Assembly: GCA_025769875.1 (NCBI GenBank)
Contig: JAGFNK010000097.1
Location: forward strand, 1-64,000
DNA length: 64,000 bases
Direction of reading: 5' to 3'
Origin: Russula earlei
Lineage: Eukaryota > Basidiomycota > Agaricomycetes > Russulales > Russulaceae
Of this stretch, positions 54,450-64,000 are shown one piece after another (position 1 is the first letter of the stretch; every line of letters begins with the position of its first letter). A model generated the notes under the pieces. That model was not told where the DNA came from. It saw nothing but the letters and a program-made list of their open reading frames with translations, and made no database searches. The position numbers and the translations under genes are program-made.

Positions 54450-55798
54450 CTACTGTGATGGGATCACAGTGGTGCTATCTATGATGAGCTATTCAATTGG
54501 GCCAAAGATCCCAACACCCTTTTTGAATTCATCTGGAGGCTCAACTCTCTCACTTTTGCCCAGCATGGATATGACACCACTGTCACTTCAGTCTTGAAGA
54601 ACAATAAGGGGGTTGCTGCTGCATTGTCCAACCTGGTGGTATACAAGGGCTTCAAGGAAGTTTAAGTTGAAGACCTTCACCAGATTCTTGTCAATGACAA
54701 TCATGCCATGGATGGATGGCCAAAGCCCTATCACATCAATGCCAATATGGGTGACAGAAACACTTTTTGGTTGCTCCACCTTTGGATACATTTGTCATGA
54801 TGTCAAACAGAATCAACTTGTTTACCTCAAGAATTTCTGGCATACTAATCTCCCAGGTATTGAGAAAGAAGGGGATATTTATTGCGATTTAAAAAATGCA
54901 AAAGTGCATCACATTCCAGAGTTGGGTCAAGCTGGTGACATGCTGTCAACATTGGAGCATCCACCTGATGTACAAAGCACAAGGACACAAGAGTATGTGA
55001 GAGGAGGTGCATGCAAATTTATTTGGTGTCCCAGTACACCACATGTCAAATAATATGTCCACTACTGACTTGTTTTGAACACACTTGGACAGCCACTGAG
55101 TATGTTCAAATTGACTTGGGAGCTATGCCAGGTCATTCAGGATGCTATCATTGGTGAGGATTGGTGTTATGTTTAAGTTTGTTGTTTGACAATTTGGAAC
55201 AGCTCATACAGAAGCATATGACAAAGCAAAAATTTTACATTGGGATGTGAGCACAGGCAACATTCTGATTGCCCCAGATGGATCAGGCTTATTGATTGAC
55301 TGAGACTTATCCAAGAGGGTGGATGTGAATTTGTCAAGGCAACAATCCAGAATGGTATGATCTGTTTATCCCCTATGTGCAGCAAATGGAATTACTTCAT
55401 GTTCAGGGTACCTGGCAGTTCATATCAATAGCACTTTTACTATACCCTGCCACTCAATCCCATGGACTTTTGGATGACCTTGAGTCTTTTTTTGGGTGCT
55501 GCCTTATATCATCATGAAACACCAACATACTAAGTTCAAGGACATTTCACAATGTATGCAAGACATATTTGATGGATACAGATACATGGGTCATAATCAC
55601 ATTGCCCAGGGTGGTAAGGGAAAGCTATTGTTCCTAGACACAAGAGTGTTCAGCAAGGAATTGATCCAGAAGACTCTCAAGTCACCATGCAGCGAGGTCA
55701 TTGAAGAGTTGTGCACTGTTTTTCAACACTTTTATGATGGTTTTAATGTAGATTCAGAGCCATGTGAGCCTCAAGAGGAGAAGGTGTTGGAGCTATAG
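54450..55798 (+). pseudogene. FunK1 fungal-type protein kinase, inactivated
   Basis: The N-lobe blocks read AIYDELFNWAKDPNTLFEFI, LNSLTFAQHGYDTTVTSVL, SMDGWPKPYHI-like sequence and VYLKNFWHTNLPGIEKEGD, KVHHIPELGQAGD (54470-54950). The catalytic lobe has [33 protein letters not shown], then a stop, DLSKRV (55200-55320), and GTWQFISIALLLYPATQSHG..DDLESFF with KTLKSPCSEVIEEL to 55798. In FunK1 kinases the catalytic loop is HRDVSTGN and the metal-binding loop is IDWDLSK. Here the Arg is Trp (55241-55243) and the Trp is TGA (55301-55303). Frame changes also occur near 54660 and 55400-55500. The last codons belong to the Copia B LTR. Confidence 0.8.
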
Positions 55799-56036
55799 GG
55801 ATGATAGCTCAGTCTTGTGTGTAAAAGACTGTATTGGTTAGTTATCTAACCTATAGGGATGATAGCTATGTACAGTATTAGCTTTAAAGGAGTGTAAAGG
55901 AATGTGTAGTACTGACCTCAGTCTTGTGTGTAAAAGACTGAGGAAACGAACGCGAATAACTAAATTATTCTAATTATTTACACGTACGGTCCGGATTGTC
56001 CGTTCAGCGCGGCACTAAGCGGCTGCACGTCCAACA
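55785..56036 (-). repeat. Copia B 3' LTR
   Basis: 252 bases, on the minus strand TGTTGGACGTGCAGCC..CCAACA. It is clearly homologous to the Copia A LTR, with the same two hairpins (55810-55831 and 55916-55943) and a duplicated block (TATAGGGATGATAGCT). Its outer tip supplies the last codons and stop of the FunK1 frame. The preceding bases GAAGG (55780-55784) would be the target duplication, but the other side is outside the window. Confidence 0.88.
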
Positions 56037-59000
56037 CGCCCCCTCAGCCCGAGTGGTGCGCGCTCCCTCCCATTTCCCCATCGCGGGACCTTTGTGCTTC
56101 TCGCAGTTAGGACCCTTTTTCAATATATCAGCTATTGCTCTTCTGGTGGAGTGCAGGCGAGATCGATCCACTGCAAGTCAAGTTTCTGCTGCAAGAACTG
56201 GTGTTGGACCTCGGTGTGTTTGGTGTGGTCCTGGGGCTCGGTTTTCCTGGTGATGGCGAAGGTCGACTGGTTGTCGATATGGGGGATTGTGAGAGGATGG
56301 GTCTCTTGGCCCAATCCGGTGAGTAATTGCCTTAGCCTGACGGCTTCATCGGCAGCGCGTGCGCCCGCAGTGTGCTCTGCCTCGGTGCTCAAGGGTGCAA
56401 CCGGGGCTTGCTCCTTTTGGCTCCAGTTTATGGCTCCACCTGTCAACGTGAAGACGAAGTCCAAAGTGGGCTTTGCTGGTCCAGTCGGGGTCGACATATC
56501 CGACCAGGATCGGCTGGGTGCCGGAGTTGCTCTGGAAGGTCGGGCGGTGATCGCTCGTACCTCGGGCGTACTGGGTCGTGCGATTGTGCATGTATTGGTG
56601 GTTATTCCCTGGGCGCGCTTTCAAGAGGATCTCGTCCATCAGCTCTTCATTGCGGCAGGTGGACTTGAGTTCCATATGATAGGCTTCTGAGCCTCGTTCT
56701 GTGGCGAGAGCCAGGGTGTTGCAAGAGAGTGCCGGTTCTCTGGCGGCACACTTTCGTCGGGATCATTGCCCTCGACTTGGGTGAGTCCCTGCATGATGAC
56801 GCGGGCCTTGCATGTTTGAGTATTTTGATTTGACCCCCTCTTCATTCAGAAGGTCTGGTTTCCCCGCTGCGTCTCCGTTCTGCAGATGCGGCGCAATTTC
56901 GAGAACGCCCATGTTTTTCGAACGTGCGTCGTTCATCCTCACACACTGGTTCTTCGGGTGTGGGCGCGCGCGTGGTGCGTTTCAGTCGTCCGGTGGCGGG
57001 TTGCACAGGTGCGTTCCCACTTTCATGCTGACTTTGTGCTATTTCAGGTTGGACAAGGGCCTCGTCTGTGTTGTTGTTGGCTTGCGGTTCGGCGTGCGGT
57101 GCCTTTTCCACTTCCACATCATCCGGCTCCTCCGCTTTGTCACCGTGGTTGAGTGTGAGCGCGCGCTGTAGCACGCTTTGGTCGTCCCATGGTGGATTGC
57201 GCAGGTGGGCTTTCTGCCTTGTAACCTGTGGGCTGACTATGTGGTGTTTCAGGCTGAACAGGCAGGGCTTTGCCTGCTCGGACGCCTTGCGGTTTGGTGT
57301 GCGACACCTGCTCCGTGTTGTCCGCCTGTTTCAGGCTGAGCAGGCAGAGGCTCCTCTGCTCCAACGCCTTGCGGCTTCGCGTGCAGTGGCACTTCCGCGC
57401 TGTCTGCCGGTTTCGCCTTCTCCGCCCCCTCAATCCTGCTCTCCTTTTCCCATCCCTGGCGCTTTCGGCTGCATCGTCAAATTCGAGGATCACACGCTCG
57501 ATGCGCGATGTGGGGCCCCCTTCGTCGAATACGACGTCGCAGGGTTCAGGGATGTGGGGGGTGGTGTGATGTGCAGGCTTGTACGCCTGATGGTTATATG
57601 TGTGGCCTGGGGACGTGTGCACCAGCGACCTTTGGGTCAACTTGGTGAGTCTCTTCTCCGGGCCGTGCATGGACGCGCGTGTTCCGAGGACGTGCGGCCG
57701 AGAGGGGTCGGGGTTGTCCCCGCTCCGTGCCTCTTCGAGCATCAAGTCGTCCAAGGCGCGCGTGGACGGTTTTGTGTCTGTACGCGTCGCCCGGACCCTA
57801 TTAAGAGGTGTCCGGGTCGCGCGTTCTGCAACTTTGATGTGTTGTGGCATACCCGGGGTGTTAATTTGATGCATGCATCCCCTTTCAGCTAGGGATGTTT
57901 GTGCTTCTCACCCGGTGTGTTCGCCCCCTCCATCCAATCGGAGGATCTTCAAGCGTTGGCCGGCCTTGGGCTCAATGCGCGCGGTGTGCGGTTGGAGGTA
58001 CTGGGGCGCTTCTGATTTGCGCTTCAGCCCGCCGGCGTGTTCCCGCGGTTCCGTTTTTGCCCAGTCGGAAAACTGGGGTGTTCTAGTGGGTGGTTTCCCA
58101 CATGTGTCCGAGAAGGCCTGGGAGATCGTCGTGCGCGCGGTAAGCGCGGCTTCGGTTTTGTGGGCGCGATCCGCAAGGGATTGGTCTAGCGTCGCTGTGC
58201 GCGCTGACTCGGGTTTGGCTGTCTGGATGGCCATGATGTACAAGCTTTCATGTAATGTTCCCTCACAAATTAGTTGGTTTCCATCGTATATTCCGCATGT
58301 CTCTCCCTGGAAGTGCACTTCCGCCCCACGTTGAGCAAAATGGGAGACTGATAGAAAGTTCCCTTTGAGGTCCGGGACGTACAGGACGTCGCGGAGTATT
58401 GCGGTACTCCGCGCGCCGTTTGCGTGCATCCGGACTTGCACTTGTCCAGCTCCGGTGGCGGTTATTGCACTATCGTCGCCTAAGACGACTTGAATGGGTG
58501 ATGTGAGTGGTGTCAAGACTCACTGTTGAACTATCCAGTTCAAGAGCGAGGGGTAAGCTCGGAGACGAGTCGATAGACGTCCAAGACCGCGTGGGCAAGG
58601 AGTAGGACCCAGAGGAGCAACAAATACCAGAGAGGTATTGTTACTGTGAGAGTAGAACAACCACGCAGGGAAGAGGCCAGGATAGTCACAAGGGGATGGT
58701 CCTTAAAGGAGTATCCCAGGAATGGAGAGTGCCGTAAACAAATGGACAGTCTGAGGACTGTCCGCTACTTTATTGAGCGCTTATATACTACAAGAGAGCT
58801 GCTAAATAGGGAACAAGTCATAACCTTGTTATCAAGCACAATAGAGTGATGAGTAAGAAGTCGGAGGACGCTTACTGAGCATGCTCAGTCATGCTCAGTA
58901 AGCTGCTGAGTAAGAAGCTTCTCTTGATGAGTAAGAGCTTCCATTGTCCACGTGTTCACTGCTTTAGTACACGTGCAAGCACCTGATTCATTTCCTGTTA

Positions 59001-59998
59001 GTTAGTTTAGGGCCGGTCATTTGAGGACTTGTAGTTTGGTTATGGAATAGTGTTATCTTATAAGGCCCTTATATAGTTCTATTAGGGTCCTTAGAGTCGA
59101 CCCTAATACTTCTATTAAGGTCCTTAGTGTTGCTTTATAGTTCGTTCTATAGTTATTAGAGTTGGTCTAATAACGTGTTGTAGGGCCTTTGATACTAGGT
59201 TAGTACCTATTGTAGAGTTCCTAGGGTCGTTCCAAAGGGTCCCTAGGAAGGCTCTAATACTGTCCTTAGTTGCTAGAAGGGTTGCCTTTAAGTGGGGCTT
59301 GCTGTATGTCGATTGTGCCGAGAATCGCTCGCGCAACAATGCGTGCGCGATATTGTGGACACCTCTACTCACCCCTTTTGCTCGTGTGAACAGGGTGGCA
59401 TCATAGAGGCTGGGTTTCCTCCTATAAGAAGGGTCCTTCAAGGGCCCTCTCCGGGGAATGGTTCATGACAAGTGGGTAAGATGCGTGAACCAATCGCGGT
59501 GGGGTGTCATGATGCGCGAGGCTCCGGAGTCGAGGAGCCAGCCGTCTCTGAGATCAGCGGCTCGGAGCTGCTCCTGAGTCGTGGCCACGCGGATCAGCTC
59601 ATCTACGACTGCGTGATATAATAAGGTGCTGTTATGTGGAGTTGGGACGTATGCGATGGCAGTGCTGGCTGGTGGCTGGTCTGCGTGCGTCGCTGGTATG
59701 TCGGGCACGCTTGTGCCAGTCCTAGCAGGCGTGGGCATCGCTGCATTGTGCGCGCTCGTGCCAGTCGTTGCTGCTGCTGCCGCTGCTGCTTTATCCTGTG
59801 GTTTCCCATGAATTTTCCAGCATTCAGTTGTGTTGTGCCCCCTGCGTCTGCAGTGGGTGCACTTGATTGTGCTTTTTTCGCTCTGCACTTCCCGGTCCTT
59901 CCCCTTTTGGGGTGCCTTTGCAATGTGAGATGTGGCCATGTCACGGGTCGATCGGATCCGACGCTCCTCGTGGAGAATTCGGTCCGTGACGTGCTCGG
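56037..59998 (-). pseudogene. Copia B gag-pol, deleted and interrupted
   Basis: From 59944 the minus strand reads gag with the zinc knuckle CTHCRRRGHNTTEC and protease WLLDSGASRIMTPHRDWF (to 59475). After the solo LTR it continues IQVVLGDDSAITATGAGQVQ, DVLYVPDLKGNFLSVSHFAQ (58330-58500), a shortened integrase, HVLGTRASMHGP.. and CDVVFDEGGP (about 57500-57700), an Ala/Pro-rich linker, a scrap of reverse transcriptase (CKARVIMQGLTQVEG, about 56770-56815) and RNase H pieces (STEAEHTAGARAADEAVRLR, HIDNQSTFAI, 56150-56450). Most of the reverse transcriptase, including YVDD, is deleted between 56500 and 56770. Confidence 0.82.
58511..59470 (-). repeat. Solo LTR of the 961-base family (copy 3), inside Copia B protease
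   Basis: Reverse complement of copy 1 over its full length (TGTCAAGACT.. to ..TTCATGACA on the plus strand), 960 bases. Target duplication AGTGG at 58506-58510 and 59471-59475. Removing it joins the Copia B protease reading across the gap. It keeps the TATA box and both hairpins. Confidence 0.92.
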
Positions 59999-60308
59999 TG
60001 TTGCGATGATATCGCTCTCAGTTCGTGGTAAAGGAACTATATTAGTTGTGTCTAACCTGTTGCGATGATATCGCTCTAGGTGTAATGTTAGTATATATGG
60101 TGATGAGACGGTAAGGGTAACTAACCTCAGTTCGTGGTAAAGGAACTGAGGTGCGAGTCGAAAAGGCGTCGTACATTATATGGGTATTAGAACAAAGGTA
60201 GAGTGGCATGAAAGGGAAGCCACGTTATTTAAATGTGCGTATGTGTGAAACCGGAGCTCGGACTTCCGAGCGGGTGTTGTCGTCGCGCTGTGGCCTGCAA
60301 CTCCAATA
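59999..60308 (-). repeat. Copia C 3' LTR
   Basis: 310 bases. On the plus strand it starts TGTTGCGATGATATCGC and ends ACTCCAATA. It holds two copies of TTGCGATGATATCGCTCT (60001-60018 and 60060-60077) and a hairpin CCTCAGTTC/GAACTGAGG (60125-60151) with a weaker second one near 60018-60040. It is followed by the purine-rich tract (minus strand) GCTGAGGGGGC. Confidence 0.88.
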
Positions 60309-60315
60309 TGCCCCC

Positions 60316-63300
60316 TCAGCCTGCGTGGCGTAATCCCATGGCCTTCGAAAACTTGTCATGTTTCTCGCGGGCGAGGCCTTTTGTCAGGACATCAGCAACC
60401 TGGTCTTCAGTTGAAATGTACTGGAGAGAGATCTCTTCGCTCTCGACTTTGTGCCGCAAGAAGTGGTGTCGGACTTCGATATGCTTGGTCCGATCGTGGA
60501 ATTCGGGGTTGCGCGCGATGGCGATTGCGGACTGGTTGTCCACGTGAAGCATGGTTGGGGAGTGGGTGTGCATTTCCAGTTCGCTCAATAGTCGTCTGAG
60601 CCAGACTAGCTCCTTTGTGGCATGAGCAGCGGCAATGTATTCGGCCTCGGTACTCGAGAGAGCAACAGAGGTCTGCTTCTTGGAGCTCCAGCTGATGGCG
60701 CCCCCTCCAAGCATGAAAACAAAGCCAGAGGTGGACTTGCGATCATTGACGTCGCTTGCCCAGTCTGCGTCGGCAAAGCCATGCAGTACAGGTACCGCCT
60801 GGGGTTCCACGTTGGAAGACGAGTTGGCTTCTGCTGGTGGCTCGGAGGTATCGGAGCGTGCGATCGAGTGCGCGTTGGTGCTCGGGGCCTGGGTTCGCAG
60901 CGTGTCGCCCAAGGGCTGCAACTGTGTATGCAATGTCAGGGCGCGTACTGAGCATCGGGTACATGAGTGCGCCGATGGCGCTTTGATACGACTTCACATC
61001 GATCTCGGGCGACATGAGTTTGGTAAGGTGTTCATTTGCGAGGGCAGGTGTGCTGATTGGGCGTGCGTTGGACTGTCCGTGTTTCTCTAGGATTTCGTTT
61101 ATGTACTTTTCTTGAGAGAGAGAGATCCAGCCTGCGTCGCGGTTTCGTGTGATGTGCATGCCAAGGATCCAGGATATTTCACCTAGGTCGGTCATCTCAT
61201 AGTGCTGTTTTAAGGCTGACTTGTCCTGGTTAATGGTTTCGATAGAATTAGACACCATAGTGATGTCGTCAACATATAGCGCGATAATGGAGAGGTCTCC
61301 ATCGCGCACTCGGGTGAATACGGCGTGGTCAGCATTGGTGCGTTGGTAGTCCATAGCACTGAGCTTGCTGCGGATGTCTTCGTACCAGACACGTCCACCT
61401 TGCTTCGTGCCGTAGAGGGCTTTTATGAGGCGTAAGACCATGCCGTCGGGAATGTCAAACCCAGGGGGAGGCTCCATGAAGATTTGTTCTTTGAGATCCC
61501 CATTCAGGTATGCAGACTTGACATCCATCTGATGGACCTCTAGGTTGCGTTCGGCGGCTAGGGCCAGTATCGTGCGCAGAGAGGCGAACTTAGCGACAGG
61601 TGCGAAGGTCTCGTCGTAGTCAATGCCTTCAATCTGCGTGAAGCCCTGCACAACGACGCGGGCTTTGTATTTTTGTATTGCGCCGTTGGGTCCTCACTTG
61701 ATGCGGAAAACCCATTTGCTCCCAATGACCTTGCGGTCCTTGGGACGTGGAGCGATTTTGTACACGCCCATGCGCTCGAAGGAGCGTCGTTCTTTGTCAC
61801 ACGCGATTTCCCACTCAGCAGCGTCAGGTCGAGCCATAGCTTGGGCATAGGTACATGGGTCATCAGTGACAGTAGCTTGAGCCATGTTGACGCATTCTAT
61901 GTTGCGCTTTCGGGAGCCGTATGATGTCACGGTGTAGCGCGGGTCATCATCGCGGACTGGCACGCGGATGGTGCGTTTGGGGCGAGTGTTGGCTGGTTCG
62001 GGCGGGGCAGGCAGCTGTGGGGTGAGTGTATTCTCCACCTCAGTTTCGCTTTCACTGGGTTCGGACGGAGGCGCTTTAGGAGGCAGTGTGTCGATGGACA
62101 CGGTTGTCACATCTGCGTCCGAGTCGTCATGTTGGATGACAACGCGTTCGAAGGACTGAGGTGGGCCCCCTTCGTCAAATATGACGTTGCGCGACTCCAG
62201 GAAGCGGCGAGAAGGGCGATGCATTAGGTGGTAGGCTCTTCGATTTCGTGCGTACCCAAGGAAAGTGCACACTAAAGACTTTGCAGCTAATTTCGTGCGT
62301 TTCTTGTCAGGGATATGGACGAAGGCTCGGGAGCCGAAAACGCGAAGGTGGGAGACGTCGGGCTTGTTCCCGCTCCAGGCCTCCTCGGGGGTGCAGTCGT
62401 CAAGGGCGCGCGTCGGGGTGACGTTGTGCAGGAGGGCCGCGTACTCGAGGGCGGCATACCAGAACGATTCTGGCAGTTCAGCATCGATCAGCATCGCGCG
62501 GACCTTGTCGAGGAGCGTCCGATTCATGCGCTCGGCCACACCATTATGCTGTGGGGTGTGGGGCGTCGTGAGCTCCTGTTTGATTCCTTTTCCCTCAAGG
62601 AATTTAGCGACTTCGTGGCCCATGTATTCGCCCCCACCATCGCTGCGTAAGGCCTTCATGCAATGGCCTGTCTCAAGTTTGGCGTGGGCGATGAAAACTT
62701 TGAGGTGGTGCGCGACATCGCTTTTGTGGTGGAGTCCCTTGACAAACACCTTCCGAGATTTGTCATCGATGAATGTGACGAAATATTCAAAACCTTGGTG
62801 CGATCGGGTGGACAGCTTGCCGCAGACGTCGGAGAAGACGCGGCCAAGCACGGTGTCGGCACGCGTTTCGGTCGTCTTTGAGATGTCGTGGCGCGTTTGC
62901 TTGCCCTTGAGGCAGGGCTCACAGGGAGTAGATGGTGTGCTACCAGTAATCTCCATGCCTTTCACCATGCCCTGTCTGACCATACGTAGCACTGTGTTGG
63001 TGTTTAGGTGGCCTAGGCGGCGGTGCCAGGTCTCGACGTCAGCCTTAGAGGCTGTGCTATGAGCGATGAGGGCAGCCTCATCAGGGGCCCGCGTGTCCTC
63101 GCCTTCAGCCGGGAAGTCATCGACAAGCGCGATGTGTGCTGTCTCCGGAACGGCGGTCCTCATGTCCATCACATAGAGGTTTCGTTGCAGGTGTCCATCG
63201 CAGGTGAGTTGTCCCTGCTGATTTTGGATCTGACAGTTGTTTCCAGTGAATCGGATGTCGGTGCCGCGTTGCGTGAGGTGGGCGACTGACAGGAGGTTGC

Positions 63301-63955
63301 CATTTAGGTCAGGGACGAAGAGGACGTCCTGAAGGATGGCGTTATGCCATTTCCCGTTGGCGCGCATACAGACGGGGATGTGTCCGACACCGGTGGCATG
63401 TATGACGCTGTCATCTCCCAGTGTGATGCGGGTAGGAGGTGTGAGGGCGGAGAAGGAAATGAACCAGCTGCGATGGCAGCTCATGGTGCGTGATGCGCCG
63501 GAGTCCACTATCCAACGGTGCTGACTGGACTGGTAGTGGTGAGCTCGGAAAGCGAATGCGACGTTGTCACATGGTGCAGGGTCTGCGACGACGGCGCTGA
63601 ACAATTGCACCACGTTTTCGCTGGGGTCTGTGGCTGCGACCTTCGTGGTCGCGGATGTCTTTGCGCCTGCGGGGGAGGTAGTTGTCGCCCTCTTCGTCTC
63701 CTGCTCCTTCTTCAGCTTGCGGCACTCTGACACGTCGTGACCGCGGATATTGCAGTGAGTGCAGTGCTTCTTAGGTTTGTCCCCTTGCTTATTTTTTCCT
63801 TTGGTCTTTTTGGCTGCCTTAGCGAAGAAGGTGGTAGCACCGACCCCCGACGCGCGCACGCGGCGCTGCTCATCACCGAGAATTTGGGATGTGACGAGAT
63901 CAGTCGACATCTCATCAGTTTTGATGGCGTACAAGATTGTCTTGAGGGTCGACAT
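60316..63955 (-). pseudogene. Copia C gag-pol polyprotein, nearly intact
   Basis: The long minus-strand frame 63955-61694 (753 residues, partial gag) has a CCHC knuckle CTHCNIRGHDVSEC (residues 65-78), protease WIVDSGASRTMS, the integrase zinc region HRRLGHLNTNTV..CEPCLKGKQ, and core residues in FSDVCGKL, FIDDKSRKVFV and HNGVAERMNRTL, up to VFRIK. A TGA at 61696-61694 replaces the usual Arg. The frame then continues 61693-60800 with reverse transcriptase VHQMDVKSAYLNGDLKEQIF, YGTKQGGRVWYED and the active site YVDD. A frameshift near 60800-60830 leads into RNase H ([41 protein letters not shown]) ending at 60316. With one nonsense codon and one indel it is inactive as read but could be moved by a sibling. 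Confidence 0.9.
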
Positions 63956-64000
63956 TGATTCGGGCAGGGCAAGAATGATGATATAGGCAAGAAGTTTATT

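Larger units (their letters stand above)
55785..60308 (-). mobile_element. Copia retrotransposon B with nested insertions (3' LTR to interrupted gag)
   Basis: The minus-strand element begins, in plus coordinates, with its 3' LTR (55785-56036). Its internal part runs through RNase H, a remnant of reverse transcriptase, integrase, protease and gag to 59998, where Copia C interrupts it (Copia C LTR 59999-60308). A solo LTR of the 961-base family sits at 58511-59470. The remaining gag and 5' LTR of B should lie beyond the window, past Copia C. Internal B sequence is GC-rich compared with Copia A. Confidence 0.85.
59999..64000 (-). mobile_element. Copia retrotransposon C, young, truncated by the window end
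   Basis: Minus-strand element inserted in the gag of Copia B. Its 3' LTR is 59999-60308 and its polyprotein fills 60316 to beyond 63955. Only one in-frame stop and one frameshift were found in over 3.6 kb of coding sequence, so it is far better preserved than A or B. The 5' LTR and gag start are outside the window. CTCGG before 59999 would be the target site. Confidence 0.92.

Noticed and set aside
57068..57892. Plus-strand frame of 274 codons
   Set aside because: It is the shadow of the Copia B integrase/linker on the minus strand in GC-rich sequence, has no family features, and the minus strand carries the recognisable motifs.
59124..59441. Minus-strand frame of 105 codons in the 961-base LTR, also partly open in the other copies
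   Set aside because: Conservation is explained by the LTR being repeated. Copies 1 and 2 have stops and the composition is not protein-like.

Overview
The window is nuclear DNA of a filamentous basidiomycete, most likely an Agaricomycete. Genes are split by many short GT-AG introns of about 45-90 bases. The gene families are typical of these fungi: DUF6533 seven-helix proteins, DUF7330, PLAC8, the LRR-type F-box family, an RMD1-like DUF155 protein and a FunK1 protein kinase. The transposons (Copia, hAT, PIF/Harbinger) are also of the kind common in mushroom genomes. No rRNA, tRNA or CRISPR was found.

Bases 1 to about 37,400 are a gene-rich arm. In order it holds an amino-acid permease (-), a single-pass membrane protein with one frameshift (+), an F-box gene broken by several frameshifts (+), a DUF7330 protein (-), a PLAC8 protein (+), a tail-anchored protein (-), a two-RRM RNA-binding protein of RBMS/MSSP type (+), a short-chain dehydrogenase (+), a DUF6533 membrane protein (-), a conserved acidic protein (+), the cytochrome oxidase assembly factor COA1 (-), a MOV10/SDE3-type RNA helicase with one extra base in helicase motif VI (+), a type II membrane protein (+) and UDP-glucose 6-dehydrogenase (-). 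These are unrelated housekeeping or lineage-specific genes. I see no gene cluster and no shared pathway.

Bases about 37,500 to 64,000 are a transposon nest. A hAT element is split by a Copia element (A, 38423-44185, target duplication GATGC). Copia A is itself split by a 961-bp solo LTR (40803-41763, duplication ATGCC). Beyond the hAT end lie a small secreted-protein gene, a truncated RMD1-like host gene, a decayed Harbinger transposase, a partial copy of the 961-bp LTR and a dead FunK1 kinase. A second Copia element (B, minus strand) begins exactly at the kinase stop codon. Copia B carries another solo LTR of the 961-bp family (58511-59470, duplication AGTGG). Its gag is interrupted by a third, much younger Copia element (C, minus strand) that runs off the window end.

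The most distinctive signals are (i) a duplicated hairpin module in the LTRs of the three Copia elements, with paired base changes that keep the stem; (ii) decay of the elements by CpG-type transitions, with Arg CGA becoming TGA stops and YVDD becoming YVDN; (iii) three otherwise good host genes that each carry one or more tiny indels. I did not find a convincing new multi-gene system. Exon boundaries were placed by eye from splice consensus and family similarity.
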